Part shown: positions 6,151 to 13,985 of the stretch, piece by piece
How the letters are laid out: every line of letters begins with the position of its first letter
Numbering within the stretch: the stretch's first letter is position 1
Source of the DNA: Tannerella sp. oral taxon 808
Lineage (GTDB): Bacteria > Bacteroidota > Bacteroidia > Bacteroidales > Tannerellaceae
DNA: 23,729 bases
Direction: 5' to 3'
NCBI GenBank assembly: GCA_002890585.1
Contig: MIQB01000028.1
Span: 1-23,729 of the forward strand
Notes under the pieces: model-generated
What the model was told of the DNA's origin: nothing
Seen by the model: the letters and a program-made list of their open reading frames with translations, nothing else
Databases searched by the model: none
Translations under genes and position numbers: made by a program

Positions 6151-8583
6151 ATGAAAGAGATAAAAAAAAACGTCGGCGACATGGTCTCGAAAGGGACGCA
6201 ACTCTACCGGAAGGCCGGCGAAACGACAAACCGCAAACTGCACATCACGCCCCAGCGCCGCCGCCGATTCATCCTCGGAATATGGATCGCCGCAGGGTCG
6301 CTGGCCGCCCTCACCTTCATCATCTTCTTTGCCATTGCCGAAGGGTGGATCGGCTACATGCCCGCCGTGGAGCAGCTCGAAAACCCCATCGACCGCTACG
6401 CCACGCAGCTCTTCTCGGCCGACGGTAAAAACATCGGCAGCTACTCCTACAGCAAAGACAACCGCTTCTACTCCAGCTATCGCGACCTCTCGCCAGACCT
6501 CGTCAAGGCGCTCATCGCCACCGAAGACGTGCGCTTCACCGAGCACAGCGGCGTCGACATGCGCGGCCTCTTCCGCGCCATCATCAAGCGAGGCCTTATG
6601 GGGCAACGGAGTGGCGGCGGCGGCAGCACCATCACCCAGCAGCTGGCCAAGCAACTCTTCTCGCCAAGCGCCGAAAGCATCACCGAGCGCCTGCTGCAAA
6701 AACCCATCGAGTGGGTCATCGCCGTCCGCTTGGAACGCTATTACACGAAGGAAGAGATCATCACCATGTACCTCAACAAATTCGACTTCCTCCACAACGC
6801 CGTCGGCATACGCACCGCCGCCCAATCCTACTTCGGCAAGACGCCCGCCACGCTCAAGATCGAAGAGTCAGCCATGCTGATCGGCATGTGTAAAAACCCC
6901 TCGTATTACAACCCCGTACGCTACCCCGAGCGCACCTTGGAGCGCCGCAACACCGTCTTCCGCCAGATGGTCAAAGCGGGCTTCATGACACAAGCAGCCT
7001 GCGACTCGCTCAGCGCCCTCCCCATCGTCTTGCATTACACACAGACGGACTACACCGACGGCGCCGCGCCCTACTTCCGCGAATACCTCCGCCTGACGCT
7101 CATGGCCAAAAAGCCCGACAGGCGCGACTACTCCAAATGGCAAGCCCAAAAGTTCCTCGACGATTCCTTGGCTTGGGAGACAAACCCACTCTATGGCTGG
7201 TGCAACAAAAACCAAAAGGCCAACGGCGAACCCTACAACCTCTACACCGATGGACTTAAGATCTACACCACCATCGACACCCGCATGCAGCAATACGCCG
7301 AGGAGGCCGTGGCCGAACACCTCGGGCGCCACCTGCAGCCCGCCTTCTTCCGAGAGAAACGCCACCGCGCCAATGGCCCCTTCTCATCCGCCATCACCCA
7401 AAAGCAGCTCAAGGAGATCCTCGATCGCGCCGTGAAGCAAAGCGACCGATACCGGGCACTGAAAAAATCCGGTATGTCAGACAAGGAGATCGAGCGGAAC
7501 TTCAAGCAAAAGACAGAGATGCAGGTCTTCACCTGGAAGGGCATCGTCGACACCCTCATGTCGCCCATGGACTCCATCCTCTACTGCAAAAGCCTGCTCC
7601 GCACCGCCTTCATGGCTATGGATGCACACACGGGCCACGTCAAGGCATACGTCGGCGGCATCAACTTCAACTGCTTCAAGTACGATATGGTCAACACCGG
7701 ACGCCGACAGATCGGCTCCACCATGAAGCCCTACCTCTATTCCTTAGCCATGATCGAAGGCTTTACCCCCTGCGACCAGCTGCTGCATGTCCAGCCCGTC
7801 CTCTACGACGAGGGGGGCAACGCCTGGATCCCACGCAACCCCGGCGCGCGTTGCGTAGGCGAGATGGTGACTGTGCAGTGGGGCCTCCAGGTCTCCTCCA
7901 ACTGGGTCACGGCCTACCTCATGAAGCAGCTCTCGCCCTACACCCTTGTGCGCCTCCTGCACTCCTATGGCATGCATAGCCACATCGATCCCGTCGTCTC
8001 CATCTGCCTCGGCACCCCCGAGATCTCCGTCAGCGAGATGGTCAGCGGCTACAGCGTCTTCCCCAACAAAGGCATCCGCGTGGAGCCGCTCTACGTCACC
8101 CGCATCGAAGACTCCTATGGCAACACCATCGCCACCTTCACCCCGCAAGTCAATGAAGTACTGCCCGAAGAGGCTGCATACAAAATGCTCTACATGCTCC
8201 GCAGCGTTGTCGATGGTGGCACAGCCGGGCGTGTCCGTTACGGTTACGGCCTCCAGGCCCAGATGGGTGGCAAAACAGGCACCACGCAGAACAACTCCGA
8301 CGGTTGGTACATGGGCTTTACCCCCTCACTCGTGGCCGGCTGCTGGGTGGGCGGCGAGGATCGCTCCATCCACTTCGACAACATGAGCGAGGGCCAAGGC
8401 GCCGCAATGGCCCTGCCCATCTACGGCCTCTTCATGAAGAAAGTCTTCGCCGACAAGACGCTCGGCTATTCGCAGAAGGAAACCTTCGAAGTCCCCGCCG
8501 AGTACTCCAATCCCTGCCGCGGCTATCAGCCCCCCGAACCCAGCGAAAACTCCTCTACCGGCATCGACGACCTCTTCAATTAA
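6151..8583 (+). CDS. mrcA: Class A penicillin-binding protein 1A (transglycosylase/transpeptidase)
   Basis: An 810-residue bifunctional peptidoglycan synthase anchored in the inner membrane. Residues 1-40 are cytoplasmic and basic, and residues 40-63 are the membrane anchor. The GT51 glycosyltransferase domain (about 75-270) polymerises lipid II: catalytic Glu125 lies in ATEDVRFTEHSGVD, followed by GGGGSTITQQLAKQLF (155-170). The transpeptidase domain (about 485-770) crosslinks stems: STMK with Ser523 (523-526), SSN (582-584) and KTG (708-710) are all intact. Length is typical. The start is the ATG at 6151, whose ATGA overlaps the stop of the upstream repeat-spanning frame. It converges on the lipoprotein gene at 8940. 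PBP1A/PonA family is firm; the exact symbol is conventional. Confidence 0.95.
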   Translation: MKEIKKNVGDMVSKGTQLYRKAGETTNRKLHITPQRRRRFILGIWIAAGSLAALTFIIFFAIAEGWIGYMPAVEQLENPIDRYATQLFSADGKNIGSYSYSKDNRFYSSYRDLSPDLVKALIATEDVRFTEHSGVDMRGLFRAIIKRGLMGQRSGGGGSTITQQLAKQLFSPSAESITERLLQKPIEWVIAVRLERYYTKEEIITMYLNKFDFLHNAVGIRTAAQSYFGKTPATLKIEESAMLIGMCKNPSYYNPVRYPERTLERRNTVFRQMVKAGFMTQAACDSLSALPIVLHYTQTDYTDGAAPYFREYLRLTLMAKKPDRRDYSKWQAQKFLDDSLAWETNPLYGWCNKNQKANGEPYNLYTDGLKIYTTIDTRMQQYAEEAVAEHLGRHLQPAFFREKRHRANGPFSSAITQKQLKEILDRAVKQSDRYRALKKSGMSDKEIERNFKQKTEMQVFTWKGIVDTLMSPMDSILYCKSLLRTAFMAMDAHTGHVKAYVGGINFNCFKYDMVNTGRRQIGSTMKPYLYSLAMIEGFTPCDQLLHVQPVLYDEGGNAWIPRNPGARCVGEMVTVQWGLQVSSNWVTAYLMKQLSPYTLVRLLHSYGMHSHIDPVVSICLGTPEISVSEMVSGYSVFPNKGIRVEPLYVTRIEDSYGNTIATFTPQVNEVLPEEAAYKMLYMLRSVVDGGTAGRVRYGYGLQAQMGGKTGTTQNNSDGWYMGFTPSLVAGCWVGGEDRSIHFDNMSEGQGAAMALPIYGLFMKKVFADKTLGYSQKETFEVPAEYSNPCRGYQPPEPSENSSTGIDDLFN

Positions 8584-8610
8584 CGTGCGTTCGATGGCTG
8601 CAATCCTTTT

Positions 8611-8748
8611 CCCCGCCTCGGGGTAGACACCCTCCCCGCCTCGGGGTAGACATCCTACCCGCCTCGGGGTAGACACCCTCCCCGCCTCGGGGTAGACACC
8701 TTCCCCGCCTCGGGGTAGACACCCTCCCCGCCTCGGGGGAAGCACCTT
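8611..8748. repeat. 23-bp tandem hairpin array downstream of PBP1A
   Basis: Six 23-bp units start at 8611, 8634, 8657, 8680, 8703 and 8726. Each holds CCCCGCCTCGGGG, a 5-bp-arm GC dyad, followed by a TAGACACCCT-like spacer. Variation is mostly in the spacer. The third unit has one arm base changed, and the sixth has an altered downstream flank. The array starts 27 bp after the PBP1A stop, so it would form a string of hairpins in its mRNA 3' end. It has no T-tract. Confidence 0.92.
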
Positions 8749-8778
8749 CCCCAACAGCTTGCAGACATCTCTTAAGCC

Positions 8779-8823
8779 CCTGCGTTGCGTCACTCACAAA
8801 GCCTGCGTTGCGCACGTCGTGCG
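8779..8823. repeat. Short direct repeat and dyad beyond the 23-bp array
   Basis: CCTGCGTTGCG occurs at 8779-8789 and 8802-8812, again 23 bp apart, and runs into the perfect 13-bp dyad CGCACGTCGTGCG (8811-8823). The shared 23-bp spacing suggests a remnant of the same kind of array. Otherwise 8749-8846 holds nothing I can name. Confidence 0.45.
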
Positions 8824-8846
8824 AACCCTTCCCGTCTGGGCATAAA

Positions 8847-8901
8847 AGAGCCGGACACACGAACCAATGGGAGCCTTCTCCCAGTCCGTGTGCCCGGCTC
8901 T
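8847..8901 (-). terminator. Two-tier hairpin terminator between convergent genes
   Basis: The outer arms are 8847-8861 and 8887-8901 (15 bp, one A/C mismatch on the plus strand that becomes a G-U pair on the minus strand). The inner arms are GGGAG (8869-8873) and CTCCC (8878-8882) with a CCTT loop. On the minus strand the stem is followed by TTTT, so it best serves the lipoprotein gene ending at 8940. On the plus strand a TTTT comes two bases after the stem, so it may act in both directions. Confidence 0.75.
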
Positions 8902-8939
8902 CGTTTTCAAAGAGGGCGCCCCCCCGGCGCTTTAGCTCT

Positions 8940-11663
8940 TTACAGCTTCCGCACCACCTGCATCATCTGCTCCCCGAGGCCGATCGTGTAGCCCTGCGAA
9001 ATGAACACCACCCGGCCGAAGGTGTCGGCGATGATGAAGATCGGCAGGTCGTTCGTGTTGTGGAGCTTCATGGCCTCAGCGATCATGCGCGTGATGGAGC
9101 CGTCCGTGTCCGCGCCCCAGGTGATCGTGCTGGGCAGGGCGCCGAACTCGTTGCGGTCGAAGCCATCTAACGAGGCCTTGTCTTTGAAGAGGAGCACCAT
9201 GCCGCGGTTCCAACCCTCGAAGTCAGCCTTCAGGCGGGCGATGTCGCGCAGAGCGTGGTTCGTTGGCTCCTGACGTGCGCCAAGGAGGCCGATGATGAAG
9301 TATCCGCGCCCCGTGGTCGAGAGGATGGAGACTGAAGCCCCCTTCTCGTCCATGAACTTCGCCTCGGCATCGATGCTGCCGATCACGCTGATGTCCGTCG
9401 TGTCTACACGCATGACGAGGTTGACGTTCGTCGTCTCGCCCTCGCGGATGGAGAAGAAGACGAGCCGCGCCAACACCTTGCCACTGGCCATGCGTGTGCC
9501 GGTGACGAGCACGTAGTTGCCGCAGTCGAGGCTGAGCGAGGCGGGCGGCTGAAGCAAGTGGTACCAGGTGTCGCCCTTGCCCTCCTGCGCCTCGAAGTCG
9601 AGCGTGCGCGTCTGCCCGTCGTCACGCAGGCGGGCGATCGTGAAGTGGCTGTAGTATTTCGGATTGTCGAGCGTCGGGGTGGGCGTGTATGAGGCTGTGA
9701 GCTTGCCCTGCGGCGCGTTCTTCTGCCCATCAGCGTCGAAGTTCACGTCCTTCCAGCCGTGGTTGTAGTACTGCACCTTGCTCGTCATCAGCTCGATGCG
9801 TGCGGGGATGCCGAGGCTGCGCGCCACGGCCACAAAGAAGATGTTGCGTGAATACGTATCCGCAATGCGCGCCCGCCAGACGCCTGTGGGCATGATGGAG
9901 ATGTATTGCGGATTGAGGTCGTTTCGGATGGCGATGTTCGCCTTCACCCACTCCACCAAGGCCTGCGGATCGCGACGGGCGGCCGTGGCCAATGCCGTGT
10001 CGATGCGTTCGGCAAAGAAGCGCTTGTAGGGCGTCAGGTACTCGTTCCAGATGCGCGGATTCATCACATAATTACGCATGAGGCTGAAGTGTATCGGCGG
10101 CGCTTTCGTGGGCACCGTTTCCTTTTCGTAGAGGTTCTCGGGGATCTCTGGCGTGTTGTTCAGGTGATCCAAGAGTACATCGGCCGGCGTGTCGCGCAGG
10201 TCTTTCTCTGAGATGGCATAGAGCAGAGACAGCGCACTCTCCAGTTTGCCAGCATGCTCCGCCTCACGCAGGAAGTGCTCTATCTCCTCGTGATTGCCGC
10301 GCGTCTTGGGCATCAGCTCTCGCAGCTCGTTCAGCTCCGGCAGACCGAGCACGCGGCCGAGGATCACGCCCATCGTGTCAGTGTAGAACGTGGCCACGTA
10401 GCGGTTGCGGATGCTGTCCTCCTCGGCCATACGCTTGGCATTCTCAACCTTCTCCGCGTCCGTCACGTCACGTTCCGAGGGGATGGCGCCCTCCACCGGG
10501 GGCACGATGTCCATCTCCACCGTGGCCGTGTCGCCCGGTGTGTGGTCGAGGGCGATGGTCACGGCGTTGTCTTTGCCGAACGTCACCTTGCGGAATCCGT
10601 AGCGCCCATCCTTCGTGGCCCAGACGAGCATGTCGCCCTTGCCAGCCGTCAGCGCAGCGTGGCCCTCGGCGTCGGTCTGCTTACGCGCCACGGTGAAGAA
10701 CTCGGCGTAGTTGTAGAGCTTGAATTCCACGAGCGCATCCTCCACCGGCTTGCCGTCGGCGCCTGTCACCGTGACTGTCGTCTGGCCCGTCGGGGCGTAG
10801 TTGTCGATCACATTGATCTCCGTATAGCAGGCCGTGCGCTCCATCACATCCTCCGGGCCATCGTAATAGCCGAAGACCTTCGTATGCATCAGCATACCAC
10901 GATAAGCCGGGGCGTTGAACCACGCCAGATTGAGCGCAGGCTCCGGCTCGCAGGCACCGAAGAAGTACCACCGGCCGTCGACCCAGGCCTCGACCCAGGC
11001 GTGGTTGTCGTCGGTGTGTGCCCAGCGGGGGGTGTAGACCTGCCGCGCGGGAATGCCGACGGCGCGCAGGGCGGCCACGGTGAAGGTGGACTCCTCGCCA
11101 CAGCGCCCGTAGGCCGTGCAGACGGAGGCGAGCGGCGAACTGGTGCGGGCGTCGGAGGGCGTATAGATCACCTTCTCGTGACACCAGTGGTTGACCTCTA
11201 AGACGGCCTCTCGCAGCGAGAGCCCCCGCACGCGGTCTTTCAGCTCGTCGAAGAAGACGGTGCGGCTCTCGTCCAAGTTTTCATTGTTGACGCGGATGGG
11301 CAGGACGAAGTGGCGGAAGATGTCTTCCGGGATCTTGCGGCCCCAGGGCATCTCCCGGCGCGCCTTGAAGGCCGCCCGGACGTTGTGCAGATAGAACGAT
11401 CCGTCGTAGTCGGCCACGTCGCCGATGGGCATGTAGGCATAGAGGAACTCCATCGCCTCACGCTCGGGCACGGACATCTCCGTATCGAAAATGGCGAAGA
11501 GCGAGGAGTCGGCGAAGGCTTCTTTCTTCTTCTTGAAGTCACCCTCCACACGGGCGCGGTAGGCGGCCTCGGTGAGGAAGTGTTCGGATTTCGAGCAGCT
11601 GGACGCTGCACAGAGCAGGATCAGTAGGCCTGCGATCATGGGCATGGGATGGTATGTTTTCAT
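8940..11663 (-). CDS. Transglutaminase-like lipoprotein with Trx-like C terminus
   Basis: A 907-residue predicted lipoprotein (signal peptide with ASSC, lipidated Cys23), so probably anchored in the outer membrane. A transglutaminase-like core spans about 150-260. Catalytic Cys188 is in YGRCGEESTF and His221 in DDNHAWVEAWVDG. The usual Asp position falls in FFGACEPEP, where Glu239 may substitute. Residues 292-370 resemble a carboxypeptidase-regulatory-like beta domain (VTVTGADGKPVEDALVEF). Residues 565-640 look like a second, degenerate transglutaminase core: DTYSRNIFFVAVARSLGIPAR has Ser in place of Cys. Residues 780-907 resemble a thioredoxin fold without CxxC (LPIFIIADTFGRVVFIS). Cys188 and His221 fit a cysteine peptidase or transferase acting on peptides, but the substrate is unknown. 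It is co-transcribed with the hydrolase 12 bp upstream. Confidence 0.85.
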   Translation of the reverse strand: MKTYHPMPMIAGLLILLCAASSCSKSEHFLTEAAYRARVEGDFKKKKEAFADSSLFAIFDTEMSVPEREAMEFLYAYMPIGDVADYDGSFYLHNVRAAFKARREMPWGRKIPEDIFRHFVLPIRVNNENLDESRTVFFDELKDRVRGLSLREAVLEVNHWCHEKVIYTPSDARTSSPLASVCTAYGRCGEESTFTVAALRAVGIPARQVYTPRWAHTDDNHAWVEAWVDGRWYFFGACEPEPALNLAWFNAPAYRGMLMHTKVFGYYDGPEDVMERTACYTEINVIDNYAPTGQTTVTVTGADGKPVEDALVEFKLYNYAEFFTVARKQTDAEGHAALTAGKGDMLVWATKDGRYGFRKVTFGKDNAVTIALDHTPGDTATVEMDIVPPVEGAIPSERDVTDAEKVENAKRMAEEDSIRNRYVATFYTDTMGVILGRVLGLPELNELRELMPKTRGNHEEIEHFLREAEHAGKLESALSLLYAISEKDLRDTPADVLLDHLNNTPEIPENLYEKETVPTKAPPIHFSLMRNYVMNPRIWNEYLTPYKRFFAERIDTALATAARRDPQALVEWVKANIAIRNDLNPQYISIMPTGVWRARIADTYSRNIFFVAVARSLGIPARIELMTSKVQYYNHGWKDVNFDADGQKNAPQGKLTASYTPTPTLDNPKYYSHFTIARLRDDGQTRTLDFEAQEGKGDTWYHLLQPPASLSLDCGNYVLVTGTRMASGKVLARLVFFSIREGETTNVNLVMRVDTTDISVIGSIDAEAKFMDEKGASVSILSTTGRGYFIIGLLGARQEPTNHALRDIARLKADFEGWNRGMVLLFKDKASLDGFDRNEFGALPSTITWGADTDGSITRMIAEAMKLHNTNDLPIFIIADTFGRVVFISQGYTIGLGEQMMQVVRKL

Positions 11664-11675
11664 AATGGTGAGGGA

Positions 11676-12755
11676 TTATTTCAGGTACTCCTTTAGGAAG
11701 CGCTCGATGGTGTCGAAGGGGATGCGCTTCATGTTGTCGAAGAGGTCGACGTGGGTGGCATCGGGCACGAGGTAAAGCTCCTTGTTCGTGCCGTTGAGGC
11801 GGCCGAAGAGGGCCTCGCCCATGGGGCGCGTGTGTGCCTTCTCGCCGTGCACGACGAGCACCGCGCTGCGGATCTCGCCGGCCCGGGTGCAGAGCGGCGT
11901 GGCAATGAAGGAGAGGGGCGTCGTCTTCGTCCAGCCGCCGTTGGAACTGATGGAGCGCTTGTGGTAGCCACGGCCCGACTTGAAGTAGGCTTGCAGATCG
12001 CGCAGGTAGCGCGGCGCATCGGGCGAGACCCGCTCTAACTCGCCGGCCGAGACCTCGCGGCTATCAATCTGCGCGTCGCGCGTGCGCTGCGTGCTGAGCC
12101 GGCGCAGCTCCTCGTAACGCCCGTCTGCGTTTTTGGTGTAGAAATAGCCATCGGCAAAGAGGCTCCCCATGTCGTACATCGAACTGACGACCGTCGCCTT
12201 GACGCGCGTGTCGATGGAGGCCTCTGTGATGGCCATACCGCCCCAGCCGCCGATGCCCACGAGGGCGATGCGCGCCCCGTCCACGTTGCGCAGGCGCGTG
12301 AGGTAATCCACGGCCGCGCCGAAGTCTTCCGTATTGATGTCTGGCGCGGCCACACTGCGTGTCTCGCCGCCGCTCTCGCCCGTGAAGGAGGGGTCGAAGG
12401 CGAGGGCCACGAAGCCGCGCGTGGCCAGCTCCTGCGCGTAGAGCCCCGAGGCCTGCTCCTTGACGGCGCCGAAGGGCCCGCAGATGGCCACGGCCGGATA
12501 ACGCTTCGCTCCGTCGTAGCCCTTGGGCAGGTAGAGGTGGCCCGCCAGCTCGGTGCCGAAGCGATTCTTGAAGCGCACGCCCTGCACATCGATCGTGGGG
12601 TCGATCTTGAAGACGCGCGTGTCGTTGGCCAGCCTATTGACTGCCTGTGCTGGCCGTTGTTTCTGTTTCGTTTTTTGCCCATAGGCCATGCCGCCGATGT
12701 GCAGCGCGCAGAGCAGCGCCAGGGCGACGATCAGGTGAGTTCTCATGCGTTTCAT
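11676..12755 (-). CDS. Exported alpha/beta hydrolase (dienelactone hydrolase-like), nucleophile replaced
   Basis: A 359-residue protein with an N-terminal signal peptide (LIVALALLCALHIGGMAYG), so probably periplasmic. The alpha/beta-hydrolase fold is supported by LAGHLYLPKGYDGAKRYPAV (70-89, strands 3-4), AICGPFGAVKEQ (oxyanion region), GFVALAFDPSFTGES, the elbow VGIGGWGG (166-173), VLVVHGEKAHTRP (acid region) and DATHVDLFD (catalytic His region). In the Bacteroidota relatives I remember, the elbow reads GICGxGG with a Cys nucleophile. Here residue 169 is Gly (GGC at 12251-12249), one base from TGC. Unless another residue acts, it may be inactive. It is the first gene of the two-gene minus-strand unit. 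Natural substrate is unknown. Confidence 0.85.
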   Translation of the reverse strand: MKRMRTHLIVALALLCALHIGGMAYGQKTKQKQRPAQAVNRLANDTRVFKIDPTIDVQGVRFKNRFGTELAGHLYLPKGYDGAKRYPAVAICGPFGAVKEQASGLYAQELATRGFVALAFDPSFTGESGGETRSVAAPDINTEDFGAAVDYLTRLRNVDGARIALVGIGGWGGMAITEASIDTRVKATVVSSMYDMGSLFADGYFYTKNADGRYEELRRLSTQRTRDAQIDSREVSAGELERVSPDAPRYLRDLQAYFKSGRGYHKRSISSNGGWTKTTPLSFIATPLCTRAGEIRSAVLVVHGEKAHTRPMGEALFGRLNGTNKELYLVPDATHVDLFDNMKRIPFDTIERFLKEYLK

Positions 12756-12824
12756 TTCCTTGTTTTAGTTATTCGGATTTCCCGGTTTTTCGATTGCTGT
12801 ATTCATACGTAAAATTCTGAGGCG

Positions 12825-12832
12825 CAAAACTA
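12825..12832 (-). promoter_or_regulatory. Bacteroidota -7 box for the hydrolase-lipoprotein operon
   Basis: On the minus strand the site reads TAGTTTTG, an exact TAnnTTTG match about 70 bp upstream of the hydrolase ATG at 12755. No -33 box is seen at the 19-bp spacing. The rest of 12756-12998 shows no gene. Confidence 0.45.
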
Positions 12833-12998
12833 AGCGGCCGATCGGAATGGCGGCGGGCGAGCGGGGCCAACCCTACTATTATATATGTATCACCCGGGGG
12901 CGGATGGTGCCTTCAGCTTGCCCATCGCCCTCCCCCACCCCATTCAACCTCCCAAAAAGCACACTGTTGCCTTTATCCGGCTCCTTCTGCCTACTGTT

Positions 12999-13542
12999 TA
13001 TTTTATAGACACCATCTCTTACTTTTTTTGACCCACTGCTTAGATCATAAACAGTAGGCCGAAATCATTTAGACATGCTGATTAGATTCTATGCAATGCT
13101 CCAATCGCTTTAAGCCTATGTCTCGATCATAAACAGTAATCCAAAATCTCTATACCACGATGCTTAGATTATAAATGCATACCATAAATCGTTTAGTAAG
13201 CCTGCCAAAAAGTTTTTCATGGTCTTACAAGTATTTATGATCAATGATTATTTTATAGACACATGCCCCAAAAGCATGATAGCCTATGATAAAAAGATTT
13301 TCAGTTACTCGAAATCATTTAGCCTTACTGTTTATATCATAAGCATAGACCAAAAACAATTAGGCATAGGTGCTGAAGAAATAATCAGTATGCCTAAATA
13401 TATAGCCATAGGCGCTAAAGAAATAATCAGTATGCATAAATGTATAGGCATAGGTGCTGAAGAAATAATCAGTATGCCTAAATATATAGACATAGGCGCT
13501 GAAGAAATATTCAGCAGCTCAAAAGACTTAGACAAAGCCATC
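12999..13542. repeat. AT-rich, degenerate 42-bp periodic array
   Basis: Thirteen consecutive units start at 12999, 13041, 13083, 13124, 13165, 13207, 13249, 13291, 13333, 13375, 13417, 13459 and 13501. Eleven are exactly 42 bp and two are 41 bp, with almost no drift despite strong sequence decay. Recurring elements are ATAAnCAGTA, GCCnAAAT, ATTTAG and CATAGGnGCT. The three units at 13375-13500 are nearly identical and carry near-dyads of the form TATGCCTA...TAGGCATA. Weaker units may exist at 12957-12998 and 13543-13584. The region is far more AT-rich than the genes around it and separates divergent operons. The in-phase frame 13219-13635 encodes a 14-residue peptide repeat, but I do not call it a gene. 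Confidence 0.88.
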
Positions 13543-13593
13543 AAAGAATTTTTCAGGGGACTGAAGGGATCGGGCAAAACGAAAAAGGGAGCG

Positions 13594-13624
13594 TTTGGCG
13601 GGGCGCGGAAACAATTTACTTTCG
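13594..13624 (+). promoter_or_regulatory. Promoter of the cytochrome bd operon
   Basis: TTTG (13594-13597), a 19-bp spacer and TACTTTCG (13617-13624, one mismatch to TAnnTTTG) reproduce the Bacteroidota promoter layout. The expected start of transcription near 13631 leaves about 30 bases before the DUF4492 ATG at 13663. It lies just beyond the AT-rich array. Confidence 0.6.
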
Positions 13625-13662
13625 CCCCCGATTAAATTTTGTATCCGATACAAAAAGACAAG

Positions 13663-13902
13663 ATGAAAACGGAAAACAAACGCCCCCGCAACGCCCTGAC
13701 ACACGTCGCGCACTTCTACATCGACGGCTTCCGGCAGATGACCTGGGGGCGCACGCTGTGGATTCTGATCCTCGTGAAGCTGTTCATCCTATTCGTTGTG
13801 CTGCGCATGATCTTCTTCCCCCGCTTCCTCAGCCGCTTCGACACGGAGGGCGAGCGCCGGCAGTATGTCTCCGAAGAACTCATCCGCCGCGCCGCGCCAT
13901 GA
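13663..13902 (+). CDS. DUF4492 membrane protein upstream of cydA
   Basis: A 79-residue protein with one membrane helix (WILILVKLFILFVVLRMIFF), a basic N terminus and a charged C-terminal tail. FYIDGFRQMTWGRTLW and the position directly before cydA match DUF4492 (PF14899), a small protein often encoded beside cytochrome bd genes in Bacteroidota. The ATG at 13663 is preferred: an in-frame TTG at 13639 lies too close to the predicted transcription start. A role in assembly or stability of the bd oxidase is plausible by analogy with CydX, but that is an inference. Confidence 0.85.
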   Translation: MKTENKRPRNALTHVAHFYIDGFRQMTWGRTLWILILVKLFILFVVLRMIFFPRFLSRFDTEGERRQYVSEELIRRAAP

Positions 13903-13917
13903 GCCCCCCCTACTCCG

Positions 13918-13977
13918 CTGACTACTTCAAACTACCTCTGACTACTACTAACTACCTCTCACTACTTCAAACTACTT
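13918..13977. repeat. Three 20-bp tandem repeats in the cydA leader
   Basis: Units at 13918-13937, 13938-13957 and 13958-13977 follow CTGACTACTTCAAACTACCT with a few changes. They fill the 83-bp gap between the DUF4492 stop and the cydA ATG and end 8 bp before that ATG. The unit is G-poor and shows no dyad, so it would make an unstructured leader. Confidence 0.88.
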
Positions 13978-13985
13978 CTTGAAAT

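Noticed and set aside
13219..13635. 138-codon open frame with 14-residue peptide repeats in the AT-rich array
   Set aside because: 42 is a multiple of 3, so an in-phase peptide repeat follows from the DNA repeat. The same array continues upstream with stops in this frame, and the frame runs over the cyd promoter. No start signal or recognisable protein domain is seen.
13639..13662. TTG start for the DUF4492 protein
   Set aside because: It would begin only about 8 bases after the predicted transcription start. The ATG at 13663 gives the usual family N terminus.
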